From: Euzebya pacifica | GTDB taxonomy: Bacteria; Actinomycetota; Nitriliruptoria; Euzebyales; Euzebyaceae | Assembly: GCF_003344865.1 (NCBI RefSeq) | Contig: NZ_CP031165.1 | Location: 620,001 to 684,000, forward strand | DNA length: 64,000 nt | Direction: 5' to 3' | Program-made: the position numbers and the translations under genes | Notes under the pieces: model-generated | The model's database searches: none | What the model was told of the DNA's origin: nothing | Seen by the model: the letters and a program-made list of their open reading frames with translations, nothing else | Part shown: positions 26,413 to 35,559 of the stretch, piece after piece | How the letters are laid out: each line of letters begins with the position of its first letter | Numbering within the stretch: position 1 is the first letter of the stretch

Positions 26413-27993
26413 GTGTTCAGGCGCCTCGCCACTCGTGTTGCGTTGCCCGCAACCCTTCTCGTCCTCCTGCTCGTCACGACCGCCCTGCCGGGTGGCGCCC
26501 AGACCGAGCTTCCCTCGGTCGAGGACCTCCTGGCCGAGGTCGGCGAGATCGAGGGGCTCAACGCCCTCGACCCCGTCCTGAACCCCGTCTCGGACCTGGT
26601 CCTGACGACGCTGGCCACCATCGACGACACCCTCGCGGACGCGCCGCTCGTCAACGCGCTGGCGCTCGGTGGCGACGACGCCGTCGACTCCGGTGTGGCG
26701 TTCTCGCAGGCCACGTTCCCCGAGGGGGCCGGCACCGCGATCCTGTCCCGGGAGGACCTGTTCGCCGACGGCTTCTCCTCCGGTGTGTTCCAGGGTGTGA
26801 ACACCGCCCCGCTGCTGTTCACCGACTCCGAGGACCTCGATCCCCGCACCGGCATGGAGCTGATGCGGCTCGGCATGACCGACATCACGATCCTCGGTGG
26901 CGACAGCGCGTTGAACCCGCTGGTCGTGCAGAAGCTCGAGATCGCAGGCCTGACCGTGACTCGGGTCGGAGGCCCTACCCGTGTCGAGACCGCGGTCGAG
27001 ACCGCACGCGCCACGAACCCGGCCGCGACGACGGCGCTGCTCGTCAGGGCCTACCCCGACGAAGGGCAGGCCGACGACCAGGCCTACGCCGACCTGCTGG
27101 CCGCAGGGCCCTACGCCGCCGAGAACGGCTGGCCCATCCTGATGACCACGTCGGACGGCCTGCACCCGGCCACCGCCGAGTACCTGGCCGACAGCGACAT
27201 CACCGACGTCGTCGTCATCGGGGGCACCGGTGCGGTGTCGCAGTCCGCCGAGGACGCCGTGACGGCCCTCGGCCTGTCGGTGACCCGTGTGGCCGGTGAC
27301 AACCGCTACGCCACCGCGGTCGCGATCGCCAACGCCCGCGGCTTCGAGTCCTCTGCCGACGTCGACCGCCTGATCCTGGCCGAGAGCCGGTCCCGTGACG
27401 ACGTCTGGGCCCCCGGCTTCGCCGCGACCGCCCACGGCACCGAGCACGCCGCCCCGGTCCTGCTCGTCGACGGCCTGACCATCCCGACCGAGACCCTCAC
27501 CTTCGTGCTGGAGGGCATGGTCGACAACCTCCTCGACGGCGGCCCGGCTGTGATCTGCGCCAGCTTCGTGGACTCCCTCGCCTGCCAGGCAGTCGCGCTG
27601 CTGATGATCGGCAACGTGGCAGGGGCCCTGGAGCTCGTCACCGGCCTGCTGGACCTGATCGGCGGCCTGCCCATCCTCGGCGAGCTGCTGACCGAGCTGG
27701 GGCTGGCCGGGCTGCTGCCGGGGGTCCTCCAGAGCCTCACCGACGCGCTCGAGCAGGCGGGTGCCACGACGGAGACGCTCGAGAACCTGCTGGGTGCAGT
27801 GGCCAGCGGCGATCCCGCGGCAGCGCAGGCCGCGCTCGAAGAGGCGGCCACGAGCGTCGGCGAGGACGTGACCGACCTTGTCGGTGGCGCACTCGGCGGC
27901 CTCCTCGGCGGCGGATCGGGCGGCTCCGACGACGAGGACGGGGGCAACCCCGTCGACGACCTCCTCGGCGGGCTGCTCGGGGGCGGCAACTAG
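26413..27993 (+). CDS. Secreted CWB2-repeat protein with Gly-rich tail
   Basis: 526 residues. The signal peptide (about 8-30) is followed by a short helical region and three CWB2 repeats (about 75-365), for example VTRVGGPTRVETAVETA and VTRVAGDNRYATAVAIANA. A Cys pair (VICASFVDSLAC) follows, as in other CWB2 proteins of this window. The C-terminal part (about 400-526) is hydrophobic and Leu/Gly-rich with repeated LGGLLGGG motifs. The protein is likely anchored in the cell wall; no enzymatic domain is seen. Start GTG 26413 is supported by AAGGAG 5 nt upstream. A perfect terminator follows the gene. Confidence 0.85.
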   Translation: MFRRLATRVALPATLLVLLLVTTALPGGAQTELPSVEDLLAEVGEIEGLNALDPVLNPVSDLVLTTLATIDDTLADAPLVNALALGGDDAVDSGVAFSQATFPEGAGTAILSREDLFADGFSSGVFQGVNTAPLLFTDSEDLDPRTGMELMRLGMTDITILGGDSALNPLVVQKLEIAGLTVTRVGGPTRVETAVETARATNPAATTALLVRAYPDEGQADDQAYADLLAAGPYAAENGWPILMTTSDGLHPATAEYLADSDITDVVVIGGTGAVSQSAEDAVTALGLSVTRVAGDNRYATAVAIANARGFESSADVDRLILAESRSRDDVWAPGFAATAHGTEHAAPVLLVDGLTIPTETLTFVLEGMVDNLLDGGPAVICASFVDSLACQAVALLMIGNVAGALELVTGLLDLIGGLPILGELLTELGLAGLLPGVLQSLTDALEQAGATTETLENLLGAVASGDPAAAQAALEEAATSVGEDVTDLVGGALGGLLGGGSGGSDDEDGGNPVDDLLGGLLGGGN

Positions 27994-28043
27994 ACACACC
28001 GTCCGTGACGGCCGGACCCCGGTCGGCAGTCACGGTCCCACCT

Positions 28044-28087
28044 CGACGCCCCGCGCGGCCACTGGTCGGGCGGGGCGTCGCGTTGTG
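28044..28087 (+). terminator. Intrinsic terminator after the CWB2 protein gene
   Basis: An 11-bp perfect inverted repeat (arms 28044-28054 and 28070-28080) with a 15-nt loop, 50 bases past the stop. The sequence after it is only moderately T-rich (CGTTGTG). A second, less perfect hairpin (CCGTGAC/GTCACGG) lies just before it. Confidence 0.65.
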
Positions 28088-28100
28088 TCCGGGGACCGCA

Positions 28101-28106
28101 TACCCT
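28101..28106 (+). promoter_or_regulatory. -10 box TACCCT for serS
   Basis: TACCCT precedes the GTG start of serS by 8 nt with no Shine-Dalgarno sequence, consistent with leaderless translation. Confidence 0.45.
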
Positions 28107-28114
28107 CCCTCCTC

Positions 28115-29389
28115 GTGATCGACCTCAAGGCACTCCGCACCGCCCCCGACGACTTCCGCGCCCCGCTGGCCCGACGAGGCGTCTCCTCGGCAACCATCGA
28201 CCGGCTGCTGGAGATCGACGAGCAGCGCCGCGCGCTGATGACCCAGGCGCAGGACCTCCGTGCCGAGCAGAAGCAGTTCGGTCGTCGCATCGGCCAGGCC
28301 ACCCCCGAGGAGCGACCGGCGCTCATCGAGGAGTCGGGCACGTTCAGCGCGCGCATCGAGGCACTGGAGACCGACGAGGCCGCGCTGGAGGTCGAGCAGA
28401 ACACCATCCTGCTGACCATCCCCAACGTGCCGCACCCCGAGGCTCCCGACGGGGTCGACGACGAGGACGCGGTCGAGGTCCAGCAGTTCGGCGACAAGCC
28501 GGACTTCGACTTCGAACCCGCCGACCACGTCGCCCTCGGCGAGGCCCTCGGCATCCTCGACATCGAGCGGGCCGTCAAGGTCTCCGGCAGCCGGTTCGCC
28601 TTCCTGCTCGGCGACGCGGTCTTCCTGGAGTTCGCCCTGGTCCGCTACGCGATGGACATCATCGCCGGGCACGGGTTCACCCCGGTCATCCCCCCGGTCC
28701 TGACCCGAGAGGAGGCGCTGTTCGGCACCGCGTTCCTGCCCGGCTCCGCCGACCAGATCTACAAGGTGCCAGAGGACGACCTGTACCTCGTCGGTACCGC
28801 CGAGGTGCCGCTTGCGGGCATGCACATGGACGAGATCTTCGAGGCCGACCAGCTGCCGCTGCGCTACGGCGGCTTCTCCACGTGCTTCCGTCGCGAGGCG
28901 GGCACCTACGGCAAGGACACCTCCGGCATCTTCCGCGTGCACCAGTTCGACAAGGTCGAGATGTTCAGCTGGGTCACCCCGGAGGAGAGCTGGGAGGAGC
29001 ACGAGCGCCTGCGGGCCATCCAGACCGAAGTGCTGAGCGGCCTGGGCCTGCACGGCCGAGTGGTCGACATCGCCGTCGGTGACCTCGGTGACTCGGCGGC
29101 CCGCAAGTACGACCAGGAAGTGTGGCTGCCCGGCCAGGGTCGGTACCGCGAGCTCACGTCGGCGTCCAACTGCACCGACTACCAGGCGCGCCGCCTGAAG
29201 GCCCGTTACCGCACCGACGACGGCACCCGAACGGTGCACACGCTCAACGGCACCGCCTGTGCGGTCGGACGCACGATCATCGCGGTGCTGGAGACCCATC
29301 AGCAGGCCGACGGGTCCATCGTCCTTCCCGACGCACTAGTGCAAATGATGGGCAAGGAACGACTCGTACCGGTATCCCCGCAGGGTTAG
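28115..29389 (+). CDS. serS: Seryl-tRNA synthetase
   Basis: 424 residues, the normal length for the enzyme that charges tRNA-Ser (and tRNA-Sec). The N-terminal coiled-coil arm (about 28-105) includes QDLRAEQKQFGRRIGQ. The class II core follows, with motif 2 FRREAGTYGKDTSGIFRVHQ, the substrate segment SNCTDYQARRLKARYR, and motif 3 LNGTACAVGRTIIAVLETHQ. All are intact. The start GTG 28115 fits a leaderless mRNA. No tRNA gene lies beside it in this window. Confidence 0.96.
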   Translation: MIDLKALRTAPDDFRAPLARRGVSSATIDRLLEIDEQRRALMTQAQDLRAEQKQFGRRIGQATPEERPALIEESGTFSARIEALETDEAALEVEQNTILLTIPNVPHPEAPDGVDDEDAVEVQQFGDKPDFDFEPADHVALGEALGILDIERAVKVSGSRFAFLLGDAVFLEFALVRYAMDIIAGHGFTPVIPPVLTREEALFGTAFLPGSADQIYKVPEDDLYLVGTAEVPLAGMHMDEIFEADQLPLRYGGFSTCFRREAGTYGKDTSGIFRVHQFDKVEMFSWVTPEESWEEHERLRAIQTEVLSGLGLHGRVVDIAVGDLGDSAARKYDQEVWLPGQGRYRELTSASNCTDYQARRLKARYRTDDGTRTVHTLNGTACAVGRTIIAVLETHQQADGSIVLPDALVQMMGKERLVPVSPQG

Positions 29390-29454
29390 CATCGAGTCGG
29401 GCGGACCACGGTCCGGAGGGGGTTTGGCCAGTTCGACCACCCCCCAGGAGCACC

Positions 29455-30882
29455 GTGACCCTCCAGTCCCCGTCCGAGCCCTCGTTGGGCTGGGTTGCTC
29501 GCCAGGCGAGCCTGTCGTGTACCCCAACAGCGCTGCTGGACGTGGTGATCCAGGGCATGCCGGTTGCCGGGTTGGTCCTGGTCGACGTCAGTGACCCCGG
29601 TGTGCCGCGCACCGTCGCCAGCGTCGGCGACACCGATGGCCCGCTCGAGCCGTTCCCCCTGCCGGCGTTCACCGAGACGCTGCAGGTGGCCTGGACGACA
29701 CGGATGGACGACCCCGACCTGATCCAGGCGCTCGTCGGCATCGTTTCGGTCAACCGGGACAGACAACGCCTGGCCGCCCGGCTCGAGGAGGTCAAGGAGC
29801 GCAGCGACACCGCCCAGTCCCTGGCCCACATGGGCGACTACGAGTGGGACATCGTCAACGGCGCCCTCACCTGGTCCGACGAGCTGTACCGGATCTACGG
29901 GCTCCACCCGCAGTCGGAGACCATCACCTACGACCGGTTCATCGGGATGATCCATCCCGAGGACCAGGAGCGGATCCGCGCCATCCATGCGGAGGCCTAC
30001 CGCACCACCGAGCCGTACGCGATGACCGAACGCATCGTCCGCCCCGACGGTGACGTCAGGGTGCTGGAGAGCCAGGGCACGGTCGACACCGACGAACACG
30101 GCAACCCGACCCGCATGCGCGGCTCGTGCCTGGATGTCACCGTCCGCGTGCGTGCCGAGGAAGCCCTGCGCCAGAGCATCGAGGACGTGGTCCAGCTCGA
30201 CGCGAGGCTACACGACGCACGCCGACGGCGACGGCAGGCCGTGGAGATCAACGACAACGTCATCCAGCGACTCACCACCGCCCTGCTGGCCCTCGAGGAC
30301 GGTCGTGGCGACATGGCGGCCAACCACATGGCCCGGGTGCTGGAGGATGCGCGGAACATGATGCGCGACCTCCTGGAGGACGACCAGGAGCCGCTCCGGC
30401 CCGGTGAGCTGGTCAGGGACTCCGCGGCGATGCTCGACACGATGTTCGACGAGTCCCCGCCCACGGCCGACCCGCCTGCGGCCGACCGTGTCGACACCAT
30501 CCGGGTTCTCCTGGTCGACGATGCCCTGGACCTGCGCTACCTCCTGCGCCTGAACCTCGAGCGTGACCGCCGATTCGTGGTCGTCGGCGAGGCCGGCAAC
30601 GGATCCGAGGCCGTCGAGCAGGCCGCTGCGCTCCAGCCCGACGTGGTGCTCCTCGACGTCGCCATGCCCGTCATGGACGGCCTGACCGCGCTGCCGCTCG
30701 TCCGGGAGGTCGCGCCTGACACGACCGTCATCATGCTGAGCGGGTTCGCCAGGGACCAGCTCGCGGAGCGGAGCCTGCGAGCCGGGGCGGCCGCCTACGT
30801 GGAGAAGGGCGAGGCCGTGGCCGATGTCGTCGGCACGATCCTCGCCCACGAGTCGACGACGGCGCCGATGTCGGGGGCCTGA
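29455..30882 (+). CDS. PAS domain / DHp-like helix / receiver-domain regulator
   Basis: 475 residues, cytosolic. An N-terminal sensor-like region (about 1-95) is followed by a PAS domain of the PAS_3 type (about 120-245: YEWDIVNGALTWSDELYRIY, then a PAC segment MRGSCLDVTVRVRAEEAL). A helical stretch around 260-300 resembles the dimerisation helix of NarL-type histidine kinases, but the expected phospho-His in ELHDxVxQ is Asn (N266 in EINDNVIQRL). No ATPase domain follows. The C-terminal receiver domain (about 350-465) has VDDA, phospho-acceptor D401 in LLDVAMPVMDG, S in MLSGF and K in VEKGE. So it may be a phosphate-receiving regulator without its own kinase. AGGAG sits 4 nt before the GTG. 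An imperfect palindrome (CGGACC/GGTCCG, 29402-29415) lies upstream. Confidence 0.82.
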   Translation: MTLQSPSEPSLGWVARQASLSCTPTALLDVVIQGMPVAGLVLVDVSDPGVPRTVASVGDTDGPLEPFPLPAFTETLQVAWTTRMDDPDLIQALVGIVSVNRDRQRLAARLEEVKERSDTAQSLAHMGDYEWDIVNGALTWSDELYRIYGLHPQSETITYDRFIGMIHPEDQERIRAIHAEAYRTTEPYAMTERIVRPDGDVRVLESQGTVDTDEHGNPTRMRGSCLDVTVRVRAEEALRQSIEDVVQLDARLHDARRRRRQAVEINDNVIQRLTTALLALEDGRGDMAANHMARVLEDARNMMRDLLEDDQEPLRPGELVRDSAAMLDTMFDESPPTADPPAADRVDTIRVLLVDDALDLRYLLRLNLERDRRFVVVGEAGNGSEAVEQAAALQPDVVLLDVAMPVMDGLTALPLVREVAPDTTVIMLSGFARDQLAERSLRAGAAAYVEKGEAVADVVGTILAHESTTAPMSGA

Positions 30883-30895
30883 CGCAGGACGGGGC

Positions 30896-32053
30896 CTACA
30901 GGCCCATCCCGCGCCCGATGATCTCCTTCATGATCTCCGTCGTGCCGCCGTAGATGGTCTGCACCCGGCTGTCGACATAGGCACGGGCCACGGGGTACTC
31001 GGTCATGTAGCCGTAGCCGCCGTGCAGCTGCAGGCATCGGTCGATGGCGTTGACCTGCATCTCCGTGGTCCACCACTTCGCCATGGCGGCGTGCTCGATG
31101 GACAGCTCACCGGTGTTGTGGAGGTCCAGGCACCGGTCCATGAACACGCGACCCAGCTCGATCTTCGTGCGCAGCTCGGCCATGACGAAGCGGCTGTTCT
31201 GGAACGACCCCACGTTGCGGCCGAACGCCTTGCGGGACGTGATGTAGGCGTGGGTCTCCTCGAAGATCGCTTCCGCCGCCGACACGGCGGTGCACGCGAT
31301 CGACAGCCGCTCCTGGGGCAGGTTGCCGACGAGGTAGAGGAATCCCATGCCCTCCTCGCCGAGCAGCTGGCTGGCCGGCACCCGGCAGTTGTCGAAGAAC
31401 AGCTCGGAGGTGTCCTGGGCCTTCATGCCGATCTTGTCGAGGTTGCGGCCGCGGTCGAACCCGGGGGTATCGCTGTCGATCAGCAGCAACGACAGGCCTT
31501 TGTGGGGGTCGTCGCTGGTCCGCACCACCGTGATGACCATGTCGGCCATCTGTCCGTTGGAGATGAACGTCTTGGCGCCGTTGACGACGTAGTCGTCACC
31601 GTCGCGTACGGCGGAGGTCTTGATGCCCGACAGGTCCGACCCGGTGTTGGGTTCGGTCATGGCGATGGCGGTGATGCACTCGCCGCTGACCATCCTCGGC
31701 AGGTACCGGGCCTTCTGCTCGTCGTTGCCGTAGCGCATCAGGTAGGGGAGGTTGATGTCGGTGTGCACGGCGAAGCCGGGGCCCGAGGACCCGGCCCGCA
31801 CCTGCTCCTCGTTGACGATGGCGTTGAAGCGGAAGTCGTCGACACCGGTTCCGCCGTACTCCTCGGGGGCGGCCATGCACAGCAGGCCGGCCTCGCCCGC
31901 GGCCAGCCACAGGTCGCGGCTGACCTGTCCGGCAGCCGCCCACTCCTCGTTGTGGGGGGCGACCTCCTTCTCCATGAACCGGCGGGCCATCTGCTGGAAG
32001 TGCAGATGCTCCTCGTCCTGGCCTGTCCGGGGCATCCAGTTGATCGTGCTCAT
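30896..32053 (-). CDS. Acyl-CoA dehydrogenase (LCAD/isovaleryl-type)
   Basis: 385 residues. An FAD enzyme that makes the 2,3-double bond in acyl-CoA during beta-oxidation or branched-chain catabolism. Signatures are AMTEPNTGSDLSGIKT (flavin/substrate signature 1), RKAFGRNVGSFQ and QLHGGYGYMTEYPVARAYVD (signature 2). The position that holds the catalytic Glu in medium-chain enzymes is Gly here (IYGGTTEIM). The base is therefore probably in FEET (264-267), as in long-chain and isovaleryl-CoA dehydrogenases. The chain-length preference is not certain. It overlaps its upstream TetR regulator gene by 4 bp, so the two form an operon. Confidence 0.94.
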   Translation of the reverse strand: MSTINWMPRTGQDEEHLHFQQMARRFMEKEVAPHNEEWAAAGQVSRDLWLAAGEAGLLCMAAPEEYGGTGVDDFRFNAIVNEEQVRAGSSGPGFAVHTDINLPYLMRYGNDEQKARYLPRMVSGECITAIAMTEPNTGSDLSGIKTSAVRDGDDYVVNGAKTFISNGQMADMVITVVRTSDDPHKGLSLLLIDSDTPGFDRGRNLDKIGMKAQDTSELFFDNCRVPASQLLGEEGMGFLYLVGNLPQERLSIACTAVSAAEAIFEETHAYITSRKAFGRNVGSFQNSRFVMAELRTKIELGRVFMDRCLDLHNTGELSIEHAAMAKWWTTEMQVNAIDRCLQLHGGYGYMTEYPVARAYVDSRVQTIYGGTTEIMKEIIGRGMGL

Positions 32054-32682
32054 GGTCGGGTCCTCTGGGGGTCGTGGTCCATCATCTGGCAGAAGGTCTC
32101 GGTGGTGACGCGCACCATGTGGCGTTCCCAGCGGGCGTCGTCACGCAGCAATGCCGTGAGCGCCGCGCCACGGAAGGTCTGCAGGGCATGGTCCAGCGCT
32201 GCCCTGAACGTGGGGTCCTCGGGGTCGGGTTCGCCCAGCACCTCTGCGATCACGGTCCGCGCCTCGACGCCGAGGCGGCGTTCGTGGACGACCAGGGCAT
32301 CACGGAGGGTGTCGTCGGTTCGGGCAGCAACCCACAGCTCGGTCGCGGCGGCGAAGAGGGGACCGCTCATCGTCGACCACAGCAGTCCCATGCCGGCCGC
32401 ACACCGGTCAGGGGGTGATTCCAGGCGAGCGGCCTGCTCGGTGAACCACCGACCCCGCCGGACCGCGAGGTGTGCCACCGCGTCCATGAGCAGCTCCTGC
32501 TTGGACGGGAAGTGGTGGATCAGGGCGCCGCGGCTGACGCCGGCCAGCTCCTGCACCCGGGCGGTGGTGGTCGCCGTGTAGCCGTCGTCGACGAGGCTCT
32601 CGACGGTGGCGTCGAGGATCTTCGCCCGCGTTCGCAACGCGCGTTGCTGCAGGGGGACGTTCGGGGCGTCGGCGGCGGCCAT
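32050..32682 (-). CDS. TetR family transcriptional regulator
   Basis: 210 residues. The N-terminal helix-turn-helix (about 15-60) reads TRAKILDATVESLVDDGYTATTTARVQELAGVSRGALIHHFPSK, matching the TetR pattern; the rest is a helical ligand-binding domain of unknown ligand. Because it is co-transcribed with an acyl-CoA dehydrogenase, an acyl-CoA or its precursor is the likely effector (inference). A candidate operator is centred about 40 bases upstream of its start. ATG 32682 has no strong RBS. Confidence 0.92.
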   Translation of the reverse strand: MAAADAPNVPLQQRALRTRAKILDATVESLVDDGYTATTTARVQELAGVSRGALIHHFPSKQELLMDAVAHLAVRRGRWFTEQAARLESPPDRCAAGMGLLWSTMSGPLFAAATELWVAARTDDTLRDALVVHERRLGVEARTVIAEVLGEPDPEDPTFRAALDHALQTFRGAALTALLRDDARWERHMVRVTTETFCQMMDHDPQRTRP

Positions 32683-32711
32683 CTGGACCGCAGCGTACGC
32701 AGCTCGGCCCT

Positions 32712-32733
32712 AAACAGTCAACTTGGTCGGTTT
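32712..32733 (-). promoter_or_regulatory. Candidate TetR operator
   Basis: A 22-bp imperfect palindrome with outer half-sites AAAC...GTTT and inner G..C / G..C symmetry. 14 of 22 positions are symmetric. It lies in the 56-bp region between the TetR gene start and the preceding permease gene, where autoregulation is expected. Confidence 0.4.
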
Positions 32734-32738
32734 CTGGT

Positions 32739-33584
32739 TCAGCTGGCCGGCGCGGCCCGGCCCGTACGGACACGATCAGTGATCTCGCGGCCGGTGAGGA
32801 CGAGGAAGAACAGGGCCACCGACGTACCCGACATGGCGGCGGAGCCAGCCAGGTCGAGGTGATAGCTGAGCTCCAGGCCGATCACGACAGCGGCCCATCC
32901 GAGCACGGTCGAGACGACCATGATCGTCGGCACACGCCGCACGAGCAGGGTGGCCGTCGCGGCTGGGGCGACCAGCAGGCCGAACACCAGCAGGCTGCCG
33001 ACGGTACGGAAGGCCGTCACCACCACAAGGCCGATCAGCGCCAGGAGGACGGCCCTGGCCAACGCCGGTCGCAGGCCCAGGAGCTGGGCCTTGCGCTCGT
33101 CGAAGGACAGGACGAGGAACGCGCGGTAGCCCAGCACCGAGGCGAGCACGGCGATCGTCGCCGCGACGCCCTGCAGGACGAGATCGGCGGACGTCACGCC
33201 GAGGACGTCACCGAACAGGAACGCCGTCACGTCCACGGCGAAGGACCCCGACCGGGAGATGATCGCCACCCCCAACGACAACATCCCCGCGAACAACAGT
33301 CCGGTCCCGGTGTCCTCCGGCAGCCGGGCGCGGGAGCTGACGAAGGACACGCCGCCGATGGTCAGGGCAGCGGCGATGGCGGCGCCGATGGTCAGATCGA
33401 CCCCCATCAGGGCGGCCACGGCGATACCGGGGATGACCCCGTGGGCCAGCGCATCGCCCATGAAGGCGAGCGATCGCAGCACGACCCAGACCCCGACGGT
33501 GCCGCACATGGTCGCAACGAGCAGACCGGCGATCAGCCCTCGCTGGGTGAAGCCGGCCGCGAAGGGCTCGAGCAGGAAGTCCAT
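32739..33584 (-). CDS. Orphan metal-ion ABC transporter permease (ZnuB/MntB/TroC family)
   Basis: 281 residues with eight to nine membrane segments. The start MDFLLEPFAAGFTQRGLIAGL, the SLAFMGDALAHGVIPGIAVA motif and the SFDERKAQLLGL cytoplasmic loop are typical of permeases that import Zn or Mn together with an ATPase and a solute-binding protein. Neither partner is present nearby; the flanking genes are a TetR gene and a divergently oriented secreted metalloprotease-like gene. ATG 33584 is preferred over an upstream GTG at 33629, which would add a Cys/Arg-rich leader. A TACCCT -10-like box lies 11 nt upstream. Confidence 0.9.
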   Translation of the reverse strand: MDFLLEPFAAGFTQRGLIAGLLVATMCGTVGVWVVLRSLAFMGDALAHGVIPGIAVAALMGVDLTIGAAIAAALTIGGVSFVSSRARLPEDTGTGLLFAGMLSLGVAIISRSGSFAVDVTAFLFGDVLGVTSADLVLQGVAATIAVLASVLGYRAFLVLSFDERKAQLLGLRPALARAVLLALIGLVVVTAFRTVGSLLVFGLLVAPAATATLLVRRVPTIMVVSTVLGWAAVVIGLELSYHLDLAGSAAMSGTSVALFFLVLTGREITDRVRTGRAAPAS

Positions 33585-33697
33585 GTGCGGGTGTGAGGGT
33601 ATGCGGCGGGTCCCGCCACAACACCACACCGTCCGTGGACGATGACGCCGGCAGGAATTCGGTGCGGCCGTGTCGAAGCTCCAGAGGCGACCCCCCC

Positions 33698-35533
33698 ATG
33701 ACCGTCCCAGAGGACCACTCCGTGCTGTCCAGCGTCCGCATCAGGACCGCCATCTCCGCAATGATCGTCGTGCTCCTGTGCATCGGGACGAGCGGTGCGG
33801 GCGCGGTGCCCGTCCTGCCCGCCGCGGCTGGCCCCGAGTGCGGCGGCGATGTCGTCGAGCACGCGAGCGAATCCGACGTGCGCCTGGTCGAGGGCCGGAC
33901 GACGGCGGTGACCACCAGCACGGTCGTGCTCGGAGGGGCTCGCCAGCGGCTCCTGGACATCGGCGGGGACTGGTGTCCCGCCTCGACGCTCAATGTCTGG
34001 CTGGCCGCCGGCCCTGCGCTGGACACGGTCGCGACTGCCCGCGCTGCAGCCACGGTCCTGGCCACTCCCTACTTCGTCGAGCTCACGTTCACCGACATGG
34101 CCGTCGTCGAGAACGCGGTGACGGGCGATGTGGTCACGATGCGGACGCACGCCACCAGCAACGGTGTCGTGGCGGACTGGTCGATGACGATCGACGCAGC
34201 CGGGGTCAAGGACGCTCGCTGGACGGCGGTCGACTTCGCGGTGCCGCCGTTGGAGCCACAGGGGACCGGCCTGACCGCCCTTCCCGGGGCGACGATGGGC
34301 TACGCCCGCGATGTCGATGGGTTCGTCCACGAGACGAGCGATCCGTTCGCAGCCGAGGACCAGCCCGAGATCGTCACTCGCGGAACCGCTTCGGACGGCT
34401 TCGAGATCCTCGTGTCGGCAGGCGACACCACCGTCAGCCCCGACATCGAGGAGGACACCGGGATCCGGGAAGCGGACTTCTACCGCGACGTCCGCGACTG
34501 GAGTGTGGACAACTACGAGGAGTTCCTCCTCTGGGGGATGGACAACCGCATGCCGGGGAACGAGGGCACCGTCTTCGTCGATGACTCCCTCAGCCTGTTC
34601 TGCATCGCCTGCACGGTCTCGACCTCGACGTTCAACGTCCATCTCTCCAGCCAAGCGGTCTACTTCCAGTCCCAGCTCGGGATGCACTACACCGACGAGC
34701 AGCTCGGGTTCAGGACGATCCTCGGGCACGAGATCTTCCACAACTTCCAGCACGGGTACGCGGCGCTGACGGGCAACCAGTCCCTCTCCGCCGCGTTCGC
34801 CGAGGGCACCGCACGCATGCAGGAGGCACTCCACCTGTACTCCGAGGCGTCCTACATCCCGGGCAGCCCCCTGTACCAGCGCTCCGCCGAGGGCTGCAAC
34901 GGGTTCCAGGGCAACTCGCCGGACAAGGCGTTCGGGGACGGCCCGCTCAACGGGCGTGCCGAGGACGCCTGCCTGTTCTGGATGTCCTGGTACGGCCGGC
35001 ACGGCGTCCGCAAGCTCGTGCGGCTGCTGGAGGAATCCGCCGTCGGTGGTCCGACCGACGACGACTTCTCGATGACCGCGGACTCCATCGCAGCCGCAGC
35101 CGGACGACCGCTCGAGCGTGACCTGCTGTCGTTCGCGGTCTCCAGCATCGTCGGCTTCGGACACGGATGGCGGTCGCCATCAGACGAGTTCTCCACCTAC
35201 CGGGACTGGGGGGCACACCTTGCGAGGTGGCACGTCCGCCAGCTGCCCGTCGGCAACCGCTACGACCGCACCCTGGGCGACGGGGGCATCATGGCCGCGG
35301 AGATCACGGGCACGGCGGCGCTGGACTTCCGTGGCCCGGTGGAAGCCCACCTGCTGGTCCTCACCCCGTTAGGGTCCTGGCACGTGGAAGAAATTTCCAG
35401 CAGGCGCCAGGTGCACGTCAAGGACGGGGATCGCGCGTTCGCGGTCCTGATCCACCCCGAAGCGGGTTCGGTCTCGGCGACCATCATGTGGGGCATGTCG
35501 CCCAACGCGGGCGACGAGGTCGTCGGCGGCTGA
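33698..35533 (+). CDS. Secreted HExxH (gluzincin-like) metalloprotease candidate
   Basis: 611 residues. A hydrophobic segment (about 13-36) ending in an Ala-rich stretch serves as signal peptide. A zinc site is suggested by HEIFH (344-348) and E369 in FAEGTARMQE, 21 residues after the second His, as in gluzincins. The region before it has a Cys pair (FCIAC, about 306-310) and another pair follows (EGCNG and DACLF). The C-terminal ~120 residues look like a beta-sandwich. I cannot place it in a named peptidase family. It is the first gene of the surface-protein island, so processing or maturation of those proteins is a possible role (inference). ATG 33698 begins just before the signal peptide; the RBS is poor. 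Confidence 0.68.
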   Translation: MTVPEDHSVLSSVRIRTAISAMIVVLLCIGTSGAGAVPVLPAAAGPECGGDVVEHASESDVRLVEGRTTAVTTSTVVLGGARQRLLDIGGDWCPASTLNVWLAAGPALDTVATARAAATVLATPYFVELTFTDMAVVENAVTGDVVTMRTHATSNGVVADWSMTIDAAGVKDARWTAVDFAVPPLEPQGTGLTALPGATMGYARDVDGFVHETSDPFAAEDQPEIVTRGTASDGFEILVSAGDTTVSPDIEEDTGIREADFYRDVRDWSVDNYEEFLLWGMDNRMPGNEGTVFVDDSLSLFCIACTVSTSTFNVHLSSQAVYFQSQLGMHYTDEQLGFRTILGHEIFHNFQHGYAALTGNQSLSAAFAEGTARMQEALHLYSEASYIPGSPLYQRSAEGCNGFQGNSPDKAFGDGPLNGRAEDACLFWMSWYGRHGVRKLVRLLEESAVGGPTDDDFSMTADSIAAAAGRPLERDLLSFAVSSIVGFGHGWRSPSDEFSTYRDWGAHLARWHVRQLPVGNRYDRTLGDGGIMAAEITGTAALDFRGPVEAHLLVLTPLGSWHVEEISSRRQVHVKDGDRAFAVLIHPEAGSVSATIMWGMSPNAGDEVVGG

Positions 35534-35559
35534 ACACGGCGGGTACCGCCGTTGCTGAA

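Noticed and set aside
27994..28114. A possible tRNA gene next to serS
   Set aside because: No T-loop GGTTCGAATCC-like sequence or cloverleaf is found. The region holds hairpins and a -10 box.
33593..33697. An N-terminal extension of the HExxH protein from an upstream start
   Set aside because: The extra 35 residues are Arg/Cys-rich and precede the signal peptide. They overlap the divergent permease promoter region.
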